The notes: generated by a model not told the origin, from the sequence alone. Positions 6,188 through 14,833 are shown, counted from the first letter of the stretch. The stretch: DNA of 16,545 bases from Bacillota bacterium (GCA_017619985.1 JAFZRG010000166.1:1-16545), one strand, 5' to 3'. Numbers and translations: made by a program.

Positions 6188-7129
6188 ATGGTTACTTATA
6201 CGCTGAAGCGTCTGGGAGCCGCGCTGCTGACCCTTCTCATCATCATGACGATTACGTTCTTCCTGATGAACGCGATCCCCGGCAGCCCGTTCCTCACGGA
6301 AAAATCCACGCCCCAGCAGATCGCCCTGGCCAACGCGAAATACGGTCTGGACAAGCCTCTGATCGTCCAGCTGAAAAATTACGTGGTCAATTACCTCAAA
6401 GGCGATCTGGGCACGTCCCTGAAGATGCAGGAGGGCACTCCGGTGCGCGACATCATCTTCCATCAGGACAAATTCATCATATCCATCAAACTGGGACTCC
6501 TTTCCCTTGCGGTGGCGGTCATACTGGGCATTCCTTTGGGCTGCATCGCCGCCTATAACAGGGGAAGCTGGCTGGACGGCTTTCTGCGGGTCATGACGAC
6601 GGTCGGCGTCGCCATCCCCGGTTTCGTCCTCGCGACGATGCTGCTGTGGATCTTTGCGGTCAAACTGGGCTGGCTGCCCACGATCTCCGGACAGCTGCCG
6701 GACTTCAAGAGCTACATCATGCCCGTCATCAGCATGTCGTTCTATTACGTCTGTTACGTAGCGAAGCTGACGCGCACCTCCATGCTCGACGCCATCAACC
6801 AGGATTACATCCGCACGGCGAGGGCGAAGGGCGTCAAGACGAAGATGATCATTCTGAAGCACGCGCTGCGCAACAGCCTCATCCCCGTCATCACCTATCT
6901 CGGACCCGTTACGGCCGGTATCATCACCGGCTCTTTCGTCGTGGAATCCACGTTCTCGATCCCGGGTCTGGGCAAATATTACGTACAGTGCGTCATGTCC
7001 AGAGACTATCCGGTCATCATGGCGACGACCGTCGTCCTCTCGGCGCTGGTCATCTTCATGAACCTGGTCGTGGACATCGCGTATAAGATCGTCGATCCCA
7101 GGATCACGCTCACCAACAAGGAGGACTAA
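6188..7129 (+). CDS. oppB: Oligopeptide/dipeptide ABC transporter, permease 1 (OppB/DppB-like)
   Basis: A 313-residue inner membrane protein, one of the two channel subunits of a peptide or nickel-type ABC importer. The N-terminal helix (about residues 7-29) is followed by the usual extracellular stretch and then five more helices from about 98. The ATPase-contact loop is clear: DYIRTARAKGVKTKMIILKH (206-225) continuing into ALRNSLIPV, the EAA-type motif of the family. The conserved FVVESTFSIPGLGKY lies at 250-264. Length is normal (about 305-340). AGGAAGG precedes the ATG. It is the first gene of the operon, with the next permease starting two bases after its stop. The family is certain; the substrate (peptide, nickel, or another small ligand) is not fixed by the permease. 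Confidence 0.94.
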   Translation: MVTYTLKRLGAALLTLLIIMTITFFLMNAIPGSPFLTEKSTPQQIALANAKYGLDKPLIVQLKNYVVNYLKGDLGTSLKMQEGTPVRDIIFHQDKFIISIKLGLLSLAVAVILGIPLGCIAAYNRGSWLDGFLRVMTTVGVAIPGFVLATMLLWIFAVKLGWLPTISGQLPDFKSYIMPVISMSFYYVCYVAKLTRTSMLDAINQDYIRTARAKGVKTKMIILKHALRNSLIPVITYLGPVTAGIITGSFVVESTFSIPGLGKYYVQCVMSRDYPVIMATTVVLSALVIFMNLVVDIAYKIVDPRITLTNKED

Positions 7130-7131
7130 CG

Positions 7132-8496
7132 ATGGCAGATTTCAGCAAAGTCAGTCCTTTCCAGGTGGACCCCTCCGCGATCGAAGAGGCGATGCTCCTC
7201 ACGCCGGAGGATTTCGCTCCCGCGAGCGAAGGCGAGAAGGAAAGCATGGTGGAGAAGCGCAAGAGCGTTTCCTACTGGAGAGACGCGGCGAGAAGATTCA
7301 AGGCGAACACCGTTTCCATGGTGGCGCTGTTCATCTTCCTCGCGTGCCTTTTCTTCGCGTTCATCGGTCCGAAGCTCATCCCCTACAGCTACGGCGATCA
7401 GTACAGAAGCTCCCAGAAGCTCGGCCCCGGCGAATATTCCGAAGGCGAGACGCTCGTCAAGAACGCGTCGGCCAATTTCGACGTTTTCTACGCCACGGCC
7501 CTGCAGCCGGGCAGCCTTACGGCCCTTTCGAAGGGTGACCACTATTTCACTTACAAAGGCAGAACGTATGCCTTTACCTGCGAGAAGAACTATGAGGACG
7601 TCATTGTCGCGATCCCGAAAGGGGAGAGCGAACCGGTCCTGATCCGCCAGGCGGATATCGATCCCGCGACAGGCGCGGTCGCGAAGAGCGAACCGATCGC
7701 CGTCACCGATACGCCTGCCGAAGGCGCGACGGAACTGAAGATGGTCAGCCGTGTGTTCCCGCATGTGTTCGGCACCGACTCCGTGGGCAGAGACCTCATG
7801 GCCCGTACGATGTACGGCGCCCGCGTCTCCATCCTCATCGGCATCATGGCGGCCCTGATCGTCCTGATCATCGGCTCCATCTACGGCGCGATCTCCGGCC
7901 TGGCCGGCGGCGCGGTGGACTTCGTGATGATGCGTATCGTAGAGCTCATCTACTCCATCCCCGAAGTGCTCATCGTCCTGCTGCTGCAGGTCGTTCTGAG
8001 AGAACCGCTGCAACTGTGGATCGACCACAGCGACAGCGCGCTGGCCCACGCGGCAGGCGCCCTCGGATCCGGCATCATCTGCATCTTCATCACGTTCGCG
8101 CTGCTGTACTGGGTCACGATGGCCCGTATCGTGCGCGGCCAGGTGCTGCAGCTCAGAAAACAGGAATACGTGACCGCGGCCATCGCCCTCGGCGCAGGCA
8201 ACAAGCGCATCATCAAGCGCCACCTGCTGCCGAACTGCGTCGGCGCGCTGGTCATCACGACCTGCCTGCAGATCCCGAGCGCCATCTTCCTGGAAAGCTT
8301 CCTGAGCTTCCTCGGCCTGGGCGTATCCGCCCCGATGGCGAGCCTCGGCTCGCTGTGCTCGGACGCGCTGCCGACCATCACGTTATATCCGTACCGCCTG
8401 ATCTGTCCGGCCATCATCCTGACCGTCATCGTGCTCACGCTCAACCTCGTGGGCGACGGTCTGCGCGACGCGCTGGATCCGCGTCTGAAGAAGTAG
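7132..8496 (+). CDS. oppC: Oligopeptide/dipeptide ABC transporter, permease 2 (OppC/DppC-like), with an extended external domain
   Basis: The second channel subunit, 454 residues, well above the usual 290-350. An N-terminal cytoplasmic region (residues 1-60) precedes the first membrane helix (about 61-83). Between that helix and the conserved HVFGTDSVGRD at 211-221 lies an extra segment of about 120 residues (90-210), hydrophilic and rich in Lys, Glu, Tyr and Ala, predicted to be outside the cell. The rest is standard: five helices and the ATPase-contact loop YVTAAIALGAGNKRIIKRH at 346-364, then LESFLSFLGLGV at 387-398. GGAGG before the ATG overlaps the end of oppB. The long external insert occurs in OppC proteins of other Clostridia as far as I know, but its role is not established. 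It could contact the binding lipoprotein. Confidence 0.93.
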   Translation: MADFSKVSPFQVDPSAIEEAMLLTPEDFAPASEGEKESMVEKRKSVSYWRDAARRFKANTVSMVALFIFLACLFFAFIGPKLIPYSYGDQYRSSQKLGPGEYSEGETLVKNASANFDVFYATALQPGSLTALSKGDHYFTYKGRTYAFTCEKNYEDVIVAIPKGESEPVLIRQADIDPATGAVAKSEPIAVTDTPAEGATELKMVSRVFPHVFGTDSVGRDLMARTMYGARVSILIGIMAALIVLIIGSIYGAISGLAGGAVDFVMMRIVELIYSIPEVLIVLLLQVVLREPLQLWIDHSDSALAHAAGALGSGIICIFITFALLYWVTMARIVRGQVLQLRKQEYVTAAIALGAGNKRIIKRHLLPNCVGALVITTCLQIPSAIFLESFLSFLGLGVSAPMASLGSLCSDALPTITLYPYRLICPAIILTVIVLTLNLVGDGLRDALDPRLKK

Positions 8497-8508
8497 GAGG
8501 GAAGAGCA

Positions 8509-9519
8509 ATGGAAGAAACCAGAAAGAATTTGCTCGAGGTCAGGGACCTGAAGGTCTCCTTCTTCACCCCGGCGGGAGAAGTCAAGGCTGTGGACGGCGT
8601 CAGCTATACACTTGGCTACAACGAAGTCATGGGCATCGTAGGCGAGTCCGGTTCGGGCAAGTCCGTCGAGGCCTATGCGGTCATCGGACTGCTGCAGAAC
8701 CCCGGTAAGGTCATCGGCGGCAGCATCACGTTCGAAGGTGAGGATCTCCTCTCCTACGATGAGGAGCAGATGCGCAATATGCGCGGGAAGAACATCTCCA
8801 TGATCTTCCAGAACCCCATGACCTGCCTCAACCCGGTCTACACCATCGGCAACCAGCTGATGGAGGCGCTCACGTGCCACGACGACAAGATCTCGAAGGA
8901 AGCGGCGAAGGAAAGGGCGATCCGCATGCTGGAACTCGTCGGCATCAACAACGCGGAAAAGCGCGTCGAACAGTATCCGCACGAGCTGTCCGGGGGCATG
9001 CGCCAGCGCGCCATGATCGCCATGGCCCTGATCGGCGAACCCAAGCTGCTGATCGCGGACGAACCGACGACCGCGCTGGACGTCACGATCCAGGCGCAGA
9101 TCCTGGACCTGATGAAGGACCTGCAGCGCAAGGAGAACACGTCCATCATCTTCATCACCCACAACCTGGGCGTCGTGGCGGAGATCTGCGACAAGGTGTC
9201 CGTCATGTATGCCGGCAAGATCGTGGAGCAGGGCGACGTGGGAGACATCTTCTATGACCCGCAGCATCCGTACACGAAGGCGCTGCTGGCATCCATGCCG
9301 CGTCTGGACGAAGAAGAGCACGAGAGGCTTATCCCGATCGAGGGCACGCCCATCGACCTGCTGGATCCGCCCCAGGGCTGCAACTTCGGCCCGCGCTGCA
9401 AGGACTGCCGCAAGATCTGCCTGACGAAGAAACCGCCTTACGCGGATCTCGGAAACGGCCACATCTCGGCCTGCTGGCTCCACTTCATGGACGGCGCCGT
9501 CAAGAAAGAGGAGGCATAA
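8509..9519 (+). CDS. oppD: Oligopeptide/dipeptide ABC transporter, ATPase 1 (OppD/DppD-like)
   Basis: A 336-residue cytoplasmic ATPase that powers the importer. Walker A is GESGSGKS at 45-52, the Q-loop is Gln101, the signature is LSGGM at 160-164, Walker B is LLIADEP at 180-186, and the switch His is 218 (ITHN). The C-terminal oligopeptide-binding region begins around HPYTKALL (253-260) and contains a cysteine group at 291, 297, 300, 304 and 322. Similar cysteine sets in some DppD/OppF proteins can hold an iron-sulphur cluster; that this one does is inference. AGGAGGG lies upstream of the ATG, 12 bases after oppC. All catalytic residues are intact. Confidence 0.95.
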   Translation: MEETRKNLLEVRDLKVSFFTPAGEVKAVDGVSYTLGYNEVMGIVGESGSGKSVEAYAVIGLLQNPGKVIGGSITFEGEDLLSYDEEQMRNMRGKNISMIFQNPMTCLNPVYTIGNQLMEALTCHDDKISKEAAKERAIRMLELVGINNAEKRVEQYPHELSGGMRQRAMIAMALIGEPKLLIADEPTTALDVTIQAQILDLMKDLQRKENTSIIFITHNLGVVAEICDKVSVMYAGKIVEQGDVGDIFYDPQHPYTKALLASMPRLDEEEHERLIPIEGTPIDLLDPPQGCNFGPRCKDCRKICLTKKPPYADLGNGHISACWLHFMDGAVKKEEA

Positions 9520-9521
9520 CG

Positions 9522-10514
9522 ATGGAAGAACGCAAGAAACTCCTCGAGATCGAAAACTTAAAGAAATACTTCCCGGTCAAGGCGGGCTTCGGCAAGAAGC
9601 AGTACGTCCAGGCTGTGGAATCGGTCGATTATTTTATCTATGAAGGCGAAACGCTCGGCCTGGTCGGCGAGTCCGGCTGCGGCAAGACGACGCTGGGCCG
9701 CACGACGATCCGTCTGTACGAACCGACGTCCGGCCGCATCGTCTTCGACGGCACGCCCATCTACGACTCCGAGAAGAAGATCGCGGTCGACATGCTGCCG
9801 TACCGCCGCAAGATGCAGATCATCTTCCAGGATCCGTCCGCGTCGCTTGACCCGCGCATGACCGTCGGCGAGATCGTCGGCGAAGCGCTGGACATCCACG
9901 GACTGTATCAGGAGAAGGCGGCGCGCAGAGAACGCATCAACGAACTGCTGGACGAAGTCGGGCTGAATACGGAACACTCCAACCGTTTCCCGCACGAGTT
10001 CTCCGGCGGCCAGCAGCAGCGCATCGGCATCGCGCGCGCTCTGGCTGTGGAACCGCAGTTCATCGTCTGCGACGAACCCATCTCCGCGCTGGACGTCTCC
10101 ATCCAGTCGCAGGTCATCAACATGCTCGAGGACCTGCAGGAGAATAAGGGACTCACGTACCTGTTCATTGCGCACGACATCTCCGTCGTCCGCCACATCT
10201 CGAACAGGATCGGTGTCATGTACCTCGGAAGCATGGTGGAACTGGCGGAGAGCTACGAGCTCTGCAACCATCCCATCCATCCGTATACGAAGACGCTGCT
10301 GTCCGCGGTGCCCATCCCCGACCCGGACAAGACCAGGAGCCGCCAGAGGCTGCTGCTGGAAGGGGAGATTCCGAGCCCGATCAATCCGCCGAGCGGATGC
10401 CGCTTCCACACGCGGTGCCCGTACGCGACGGAACGCTGCAAGCAGGAGTTCCCGAAACTCAGGGAATACGGCCCCGGCCACTATGCCGCGTGTCATCTGC
10501 TTGAACAACAGTAA
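9522..10514 (+). CDS. oppF: Oligopeptide/dipeptide ABC transporter, ATPase 2 (OppF/DppF-like)
   Basis: A 330-residue cytoplasmic ATPase, partner of the previous one. Walker A is GESGCGKT at 49-56, the Q-loop is QDPSASLDPRMTV (103-115), the signature is FSGGQ at 160-164, Walker B is FIVCDEP at 180-186, and the switch His is 218. The SASLDPR segment and the long loop after Walker A are typical of OppF rather than OppD. C-terminal cysteines at 293, 299, 306 and 324 form the pattern C-x5-C-x6-C-x17-C common at the end of this family. It begins two bases after oppD with GAGG upstream. A promoter for the binding-protein gene lies across its last codons and stop. Confidence 0.95.
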   Translation: MEERKKLLEIENLKKYFPVKAGFGKKQYVQAVESVDYFIYEGETLGLVGESGCGKTTLGRTTIRLYEPTSGRIVFDGTPIYDSEKKIAVDMLPYRRKMQIIFQDPSASLDPRMTVGEIVGEALDIHGLYQEKAARRERINELLDEVGLNTEHSNRFPHEFSGGQQQRIGIARALAVEPQFIVCDEPISALDVSIQSQVINMLEDLQENKGLTYLFIAHDISVVRHISNRIGVMYLGSMVELAESYELCNHPIHPYTKTLLSAVPIPDPDKTRSRQRLLLEGEIPSPINPPSGCRFHTRCPYATERCKQEFPKLREYGPGHYAACHLLEQQ

Positions 10515-10529
10515 GTTTTGGTCTATAAT
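10501..10529 (+). promoter_or_regulatory. Internal promoter for oppA, overlapping the end of oppF
   Basis: TTGAAC (10501-10506), exactly 17 bases, then a perfect TATAAT (10524-10529). The -35 box is within the last codons of oppF and the -10 is just after its stop. It would let the binding protein be made in excess over the membrane complex, a known need of ABC importers. Confidence 0.8.
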
Positions 10530-10628
10530 GTTTGGGTCACTGTAAAACGATACCAACCGGCATACCCGGATGTGTATACATTAAAAAGGTTTTTTCATGA
10601 AAAAAGTTTTTTAAAACAGGAGGAAAAC
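10530..10628 (+). promoter_or_regulatory. AT-rich leader of oppA with a 16-base perfect palindrome
   Basis: The leader is about 90 bases long. Its last third is strikingly A/T-rich for this GC-rich region and holds TTTTTTCATGAAAAAA (10590-10605), followed by GTTTTTT. It ends in a full AGGAGG (10618-10623), five bases before the ATG. The palindrome may be an operator, a short stem with a T run (attenuator-like), or simply an unstructured A/U stretch aiding ribosome loading. Confidence 0.45.
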
Positions 10629-12356
10629 ATGAAGAAAATCATTGCTTTGCTTCTGGCGCTCGCCATGGTCTTCTCCCTGGCGGCCTGCACCTCTTCCCAG
10701 CAGCCTGCGGAACCCGCAGAACCCGCTGGAACGGATGAGCCGACAGAGACTTCGGACGCTTTCGTCCTGAAGGCCTGCATCGCGTCAGAACCCGAGACCA
10801 TCGACGTCAGCACGATCAGCTCCGTCGACGGCTCCACCTACGTGCAGCACATGTTCGAGAATCTGATGAAGTATGCTCCCACGACCGAGCATCCCGCAGA
10901 AGACGCCAACATGTACATGACCGAAGTTGTTCCCGGCCAGGCTGCATCCTACACCGTCTCCGACGACGAGTGTGTCTACACCTTCAAACTTCGCGACGAC
11001 ATCTTCTGGTCCGACGGCCAGCCTGTCACCGCGAACGACTGGGTCTACTCCTGGAGAAGACTGGTCAACCCCGCTACCGCTGCTGACTACGGCTACTTCC
11101 TGGACGGCATCGTGAAGAACGCTGCTTCCATCCAGGCGGAAGAGATGGATCCGAGCGAACTGGGCATCAAGGCGATCGACGACAAGACTCTGGAGATCAC
11201 CCTGGAAGCTCCCTGCTCCTACTTCATCGAAATGTGCGCGTTCGCATCCCTGATGCCCCTGCGCGAAGACGTTGTCGAAGGCAATGACAGCTGGACCGAT
11301 CCCGCGAACATCGTCGTGAACGGCCCCTACATCATTTCCGAGTGGGTACACGACTCCTACATCAAGATGGTCCCCAACGATCAGTACTATGATGCTGCCA
11401 ACCTGGGACCGGACGAGATCATCTGGTACCTGTCCGACTCCGAGACTGCTATCCTGTCCTCCTATCAGGCAGGCGAGTATGACTTCATCGAGTCCTTCCC
11501 GACCGACATGATCGAATCCCTGACCGCCTCCGGCGACTGCTTCATCAACCCCTACGTCGGTACTTACTATCTGTACCTGAACTGCGACAAGATCCCCAGC
11601 TGGAAGGTCCGCGCTGCGATGACCCTGTCTGTCGACAGAGATCACATCGTCAACGACGTCACCCAGGGAGGACAGACCCCCGCTACCGGCTTCGTAGCCA
11701 GCGGTATCCTCGACTCCACCGGCAAGAACTTCGCCTACGGCGTATCCGAACTCGGCGCAGTTTACAACTGGCTGTCCAAGACCTATCCCGATGCCGACCT
11801 CACGACGTATGCCGGCAAGTGCGAACTGGCCAAGCAGCTGTATGACGAAGCTGTTGCTGACGGCGAATGGGATCCCAACACGACCGTCGTCTACAACTTC
11901 AACACTTCCGAAGCCCACAAGGCCATCGCAGAAGCCTGCGGTCACGACTGGCAGACTGTTCTGGGCATGACCATCACCCTGGAGAACCAGGAATGGGCAA
12001 CTTACACCACCGGTCTCGGTGAACACAAGTTCGGCGTTGCAAGACTGGGCTGGATCGCTGACTACAACGACCCCGTCACCTATCTTGAACTGATGGTCAC
12101 CGGCAACTCCTACAACTACGGTCTGTACAGCGATGCAGCCTTCGACGAAGCGATCGCTTCCGCCAAGGCGATGCACGCCGGTCCGGAGAGAGACGCTCTG
12201 CTGTACTCTGCGGAGGAGACCATGTTCAGCGAAGGCGGCTTCCCCGTCATGCCGGTCTATTACTACACCAATATGTACTGCGCTCACAAGCTGAAGAACA
12301 TGGGCTACACCCCCATGGGATACTTCTTCATGCAGTACGCTCAGCCCGCAGAATAA
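10629..12356 (+). CDS. oppA: Peptide ABC transporter substrate-binding lipoprotein (SBP_bac_5, OppA/DppA-like)
   Basis: A 575-residue lipoprotein that captures the transported peptide outside the membrane and delivers it to the permeases. The signal peptide ends in lipobox LAAC with Cys20, then a Pro/Glu/Ala-rich linker (about 22-42) leads to the binding domain. Family marks include LRDDIFWSDGQPVTANDWVY (121-140) and VVNGPYIISEW (229-239). The start is placed at 10629 because it alone gives a signal peptide and has AGGAGG five bases upstream; an in-frame ATG at 10518 overlaps the promoter and is rejected. Codon choice differs from its neighbours, with more GCT, CCC and TAC and fewer GCG and CCG, as expected for a highly expressed gene. 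It has a dedicated promoter and a hairpin after its stop. Confidence 0.95.
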   Translation: MKKIIALLLALAMVFSLAACTSSQQPAEPAEPAGTDEPTETSDAFVLKACIASEPETIDVSTISSVDGSTYVQHMFENLMKYAPTTEHPAEDANMYMTEVVPGQAASYTVSDDECVYTFKLRDDIFWSDGQPVTANDWVYSWRRLVNPATAADYGYFLDGIVKNAASIQAEEMDPSELGIKAIDDKTLEITLEAPCSYFIEMCAFASLMPLREDVVEGNDSWTDPANIVVNGPYIISEWVHDSYIKMVPNDQYYDAANLGPDEIIWYLSDSETAILSSYQAGEYDFIESFPTDMIESLTASGDCFINPYVGTYYLYLNCDKIPSWKVRAAMTLSVDRDHIVNDVTQGGQTPATGFVASGILDSTGKNFAYGVSELGAVYNWLSKTYPDADLTTYAGKCELAKQLYDEAVADGEWDPNTTVVYNFNTSEAHKAIAEACGHDWQTVLGMTITLENQEWATYTTGLGEHKFGVARLGWIADYNDPVTYLELMVTGNSYNYGLYSDAAFDEAIASAKAMHAGPERDALLYSAEETMFSEGGFPVMPVYYYTNMYCAHKLKNMGYTPMGYFFMQYAQPAE

Positions 12357-12391
12357 TCTGACAACAGGCTGACAGCGCAATGCTGACTACC

Positions 12392-12421
12392 GTGACCCGT
12401 CCGTTTCGGACGGGTCACTTT
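12392..12421 (+). terminator. Weak terminator or mRNA-stabilising hairpin after oppA
   Basis: A perfect 12-bp stem, GTGACCCGTCCG (12392-12403) with CGGACGGGTCAC (12407-12418), has a TTT loop, but only three T residues follow. Read-through to the amidohydrolase gene 15 bases later is likely, since no separate promoter is visible for that gene. Confidence 0.7.
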
Positions 12422-12435
12422 AGAAAGGAGACAGT

Positions 12436-14061
12436 ATGGACAGGATCTTTTACAACGGCGTCATCAAGACCGTGGACGACGCGTACCCGGTCGTGTCTGC
12501 CGTGTGCGTGAAGAACGGCATCATCATGCACGTGGGCAGCGACGAGGAGATGCTGAAGTTCCGCTCGGAGCGGACAGAGCTCGTCGACCTGAAGGGAAAC
12601 TTCATGATGCCCGGCTTTATCGATTCCCACATGCACATGGTGGGAACGTATTATACCCGCATGCAGCTGGATCTGGGTCCCTGCAGGACCAAGAGGGAAG
12701 TGCTGGATCTCCTGGCCGCCGAAGCGGACCGCATCCGCCGGGAAGGCAAGCCCGGGGAATGGGTCATGGCGGCGAATTTCAACCAGGATTACTGGGAGGA
12801 CGACAAGAACATCCCCAACCGCCTGGAACTGGACGAAGCCTGCGGCGACGTGCCCTGCTATATGCAGCGCTGCTGCGGTCACACCGCTTCGCACAACACG
12901 AAAGCCCTGACCATCATGGGACTGATGGACGAGAAGGAAGGGCAGACGGAACACAACATGAAGTTCCTCGCGGACGGCACGCCGCAGGGCCAGCTCTTCG
13001 AAGGGGACGCGGGCCTCGTGATGGACTTCGCGGAAGTCCCGAGCGTGGAGGAATTCACGGAATGCATCCGGGTCGAGACGGCAAACTGCGCGAAACTCGG
13101 ACTCGTGGGCATCCATTCCGACGACCTGAACATGACGGCTCCCGGCCGCGACGTGGAGAACCTTATGGCAGCATTCAAATTCGCAGGCGAAAACGGCCTG
13201 ATGAGCTGCAAGGTCTACGAACAGTGCCGCATAGAGGACGCGGAAGGACTGAAGGCCTTCATCGAGAAGTATCCGAAGGGGACGGCCTACGGCACCCGCT
13301 TCGTGACCAGCTGCATCAAGCAGATGGGGGACGGTTCGCTCGGCGCGCATTCCGCGGTGCTCAGAGGTTCGTACGCCAACGATCCCGAGGCAAAAGGCGT
13401 GCGCATCCACACGGACGAAGAGATGAACGAGCTCATCCGCATCGCCCACGACGGCGGTTATCCCGCGGCGGTGCACTGCATCGGCGACGGCGCGGTGGAG
13501 CAGGTCCTGAACGCCATGGAACTGGCGCAGTACGAAAACCCGAAGCCCGACATCCGGCATGGCATCGTCCACTGCCAGATCATGGGCACGGACCAGGTGA
13601 AGCGCATGCAGCGGAATAACGTGATGGCCTACGTGCAGCCCGTGTTCTGCCGGGCGGACGCCGGCATCGTGGATGACTGCGTGGGTCCCGAACTCGCGAA
13701 GCAGAGCTACGACTGGCGGCTGATGGTCGATCTGGGCATCCATGCCAGCGGCGGTTCCGACTGCCCCGTGGAACCCTGCGACCCCATCCCGAACATCTAT
13801 TACGCCGTGACCCGGGACAACGGAAAGGGCGGCAGCTGGTATCCGGAAAACGCGGTCACGATGGAAGAAGCCATCCGCATGTTCACCATCGAGGGCGCTT
13901 ACGCCGGCTATGCGGAAGCGACCCGCGGATCCATCACCGTGGGCAAGTATGCGGACTTCGTGGTCCTCAGTCAGGATCTGACGAAGATCGCTCCGCAAGA
14001 CATTCTGAAAACAAAGGTCCTGATGACCGTGCTCGAGGGCGAGACGGTCTATCAGGCGTAA
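12436..14061 (+). CDS. Amidohydrolase family 3 protein (YtcJ-like)
   Basis: A 541-residue metal-dependent hydrolase predicted to be cytoplasmic (no signal peptide). The first metal motif is DSHMHM at 63-68 (H65, H67), the likely carboxylated lysine is K295 in CIKQMGDGSLG, the later ligands are His347 in AVHCIGDGA and His379 (or H375) in RHGIVHC, and the catalytic Asp is D442 in SGGSDCPVEP. A small beta-sandwich is formed by the first 60 and last 50 residues (GSITVGKYADFVVL). Length and motif order match the YtcJ/COG1574 group, whose members cleave amides or related bonds of mostly unknown substrates. AAAGGAG lies nine bases upstream of the ATG. Being directly behind the peptide transporter, it might act on imported material; that is inference. 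Confidence 0.92.
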   Translation: MDRIFYNGVIKTVDDAYPVVSAVCVKNGIIMHVGSDEEMLKFRSERTELVDLKGNFMMPGFIDSHMHMVGTYYTRMQLDLGPCRTKREVLDLLAAEADRIRREGKPGEWVMAANFNQDYWEDDKNIPNRLELDEACGDVPCYMQRCCGHTASHNTKALTIMGLMDEKEGQTEHNMKFLADGTPQGQLFEGDAGLVMDFAEVPSVEEFTECIRVETANCAKLGLVGIHSDDLNMTAPGRDVENLMAAFKFAGENGLMSCKVYEQCRIEDAEGLKAFIEKYPKGTAYGTRFVTSCIKQMGDGSLGAHSAVLRGSYANDPEAKGVRIHTDEEMNELIRIAHDGGYPAAVHCIGDGAVEQVLNAMELAQYENPKPDIRHGIVHCQIMGTDQVKRMQRNNVMAYVQPVFCRADAGIVDDCVGPELAKQSYDWRLMVDLGIHASGGSDCPVEPCDPIPNIYYAVTRDNGKGGSWYPENAVTMEEAIRMFTIEGAYAGYAEATRGSITVGKYADFVVLSQDLTKIAPQDILKTKVLMTVLEGETVYQA

Positions 14062-14088
14062 ACATAAAGCATTCAAAAGGAGGTAACT

Positions 14089-14766
14089 ATGAAGTATGAA
14101 GTCAAGGGCGAACCCATGCCCGTCGTGATCTGCACGCTGGAAGCAGGCGAGAGGATGATCACCGAGAGCGGCTCCATGGTCTGGATGAGTCCGAACATGC
14201 AGATGGAGACGTCCGCGGGCGGCCTGGGCAAGGCGTTCGGCCGCATCTTCTCCGGAGAGAACATCTTCCAGAACATCTATACGGCACAGGGCGGTCCCGG
14301 TCTCATCGCGTTCGCGGCGAGCTTCCCCGGCTCCATCCGCGCGATCGAGATCACGCCGGATAAGCCCGTCGTCTGCCAGAAAGCTGCTTTCCTTGCCGCG
14401 ACCGACGGCGTGCAGCTGTCCGTCTTCTTCCAGAACAAGGCTCTCACAGGCTTCTTCGGCGGCGAAGGATTCATCATGCAGAAGCTCTCCGGCCGCGGCA
14501 TCGCCTTCATCGAGATCGACGGCAGCGCCGTGGAATACAGGCTCGAAGCAGGGCAGAGGCTCATCGTGGATACCGGCAACGTCGCCATGATGGACAGCAC
14601 GGTCTCCATGGATATCCAGAGGGTGAAAGGCGCCAAGAACATGCTGTTCGGCGGTGAAGGACTGTTCAATACGGTCGTGACCGGCCCGGGCAACGTCGTT
14701 CTGCAGACCATGCCGCTCTCCAGTTTCGCCAGCACGATCGCGGCGGTACTGCCCAATAAGGATTGA
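14089..14766 (+). CDS. TIGR00266 / AIM24 family protein
   Basis: A 225-residue beta-rich protein without signal peptide or membrane segment. It opens with MKYEVKG.PMP, has a Gly-rich early region (ESGSMVWMSP, then SAGGLGKAFGRIFSGENIF at 42-60), the central FFGGEGF at 122-128 and the late FGGEGLFNTVVTGPG at 187-201, which is the hallmark of this family. In mitochondria a relative (AIM24) supports inner-membrane organisation; the bacterial role is not established. A near-perfect AAAAGGAGGT precedes the ATG. It lies 27 bases after the amidohydrolase and shares its transcript. A hairpin follows its stop. Confidence 0.9.
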   Translation: MKYEVKGEPMPVVICTLEAGERMITESGSMVWMSPNMQMETSAGGLGKAFGRIFSGENIFQNIYTAQGGPGLIAFAASFPGSIRAIEITPDKPVVCQKAAFLAATDGVQLSVFFQNKALTGFFGGEGFIMQKLSGRGIAFIEIDGSAVEYRLEAGQRLIVDTGNVAMMDSTVSMDIQRVKGAKNMLFGGEGLFNTVVTGPGNVVLQTMPLSSFASTIAAVLPNKD

Positions 14767-14781
14767 TTTCCGGCTGACCAC

Positions 14782-14820
14782 AGGGACGGAGGCGTGAGCG
14801 GTGTTTCACTCTCCGTCCCT
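14782..14820 (+). terminator. Hairpin without a T tract after the AIM24-family gene
   Basis: A 10-bp stem, AGGGACGGAG (14782-14791) with CTCCGTCCCT (14811-14820), and a short inner stem GTGA/TCAC (14794-14797 with 14806-14809). The bases after it (GCGTTACG) lack a T run, so it is either a poor terminator or a processing/stability hairpin. It ends before the next promoter. Confidence 0.55.
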
Positions 14821-14833
14821 GCGTTACGTCCTC

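Noticed and set aside
6136..6558. A 140-codon frame starting in the transporter leader
   Set aside because: It runs through the leader hairpin and out of frame over oppB, with no binding site and no domain.
10518..10628. N-terminal extension of OppA from the ATG at 10518
   Set aside because: It overlaps the -10 box of the promoter and would bury the lipoprotein signal peptide that starts at 10629 behind AGGAGG.
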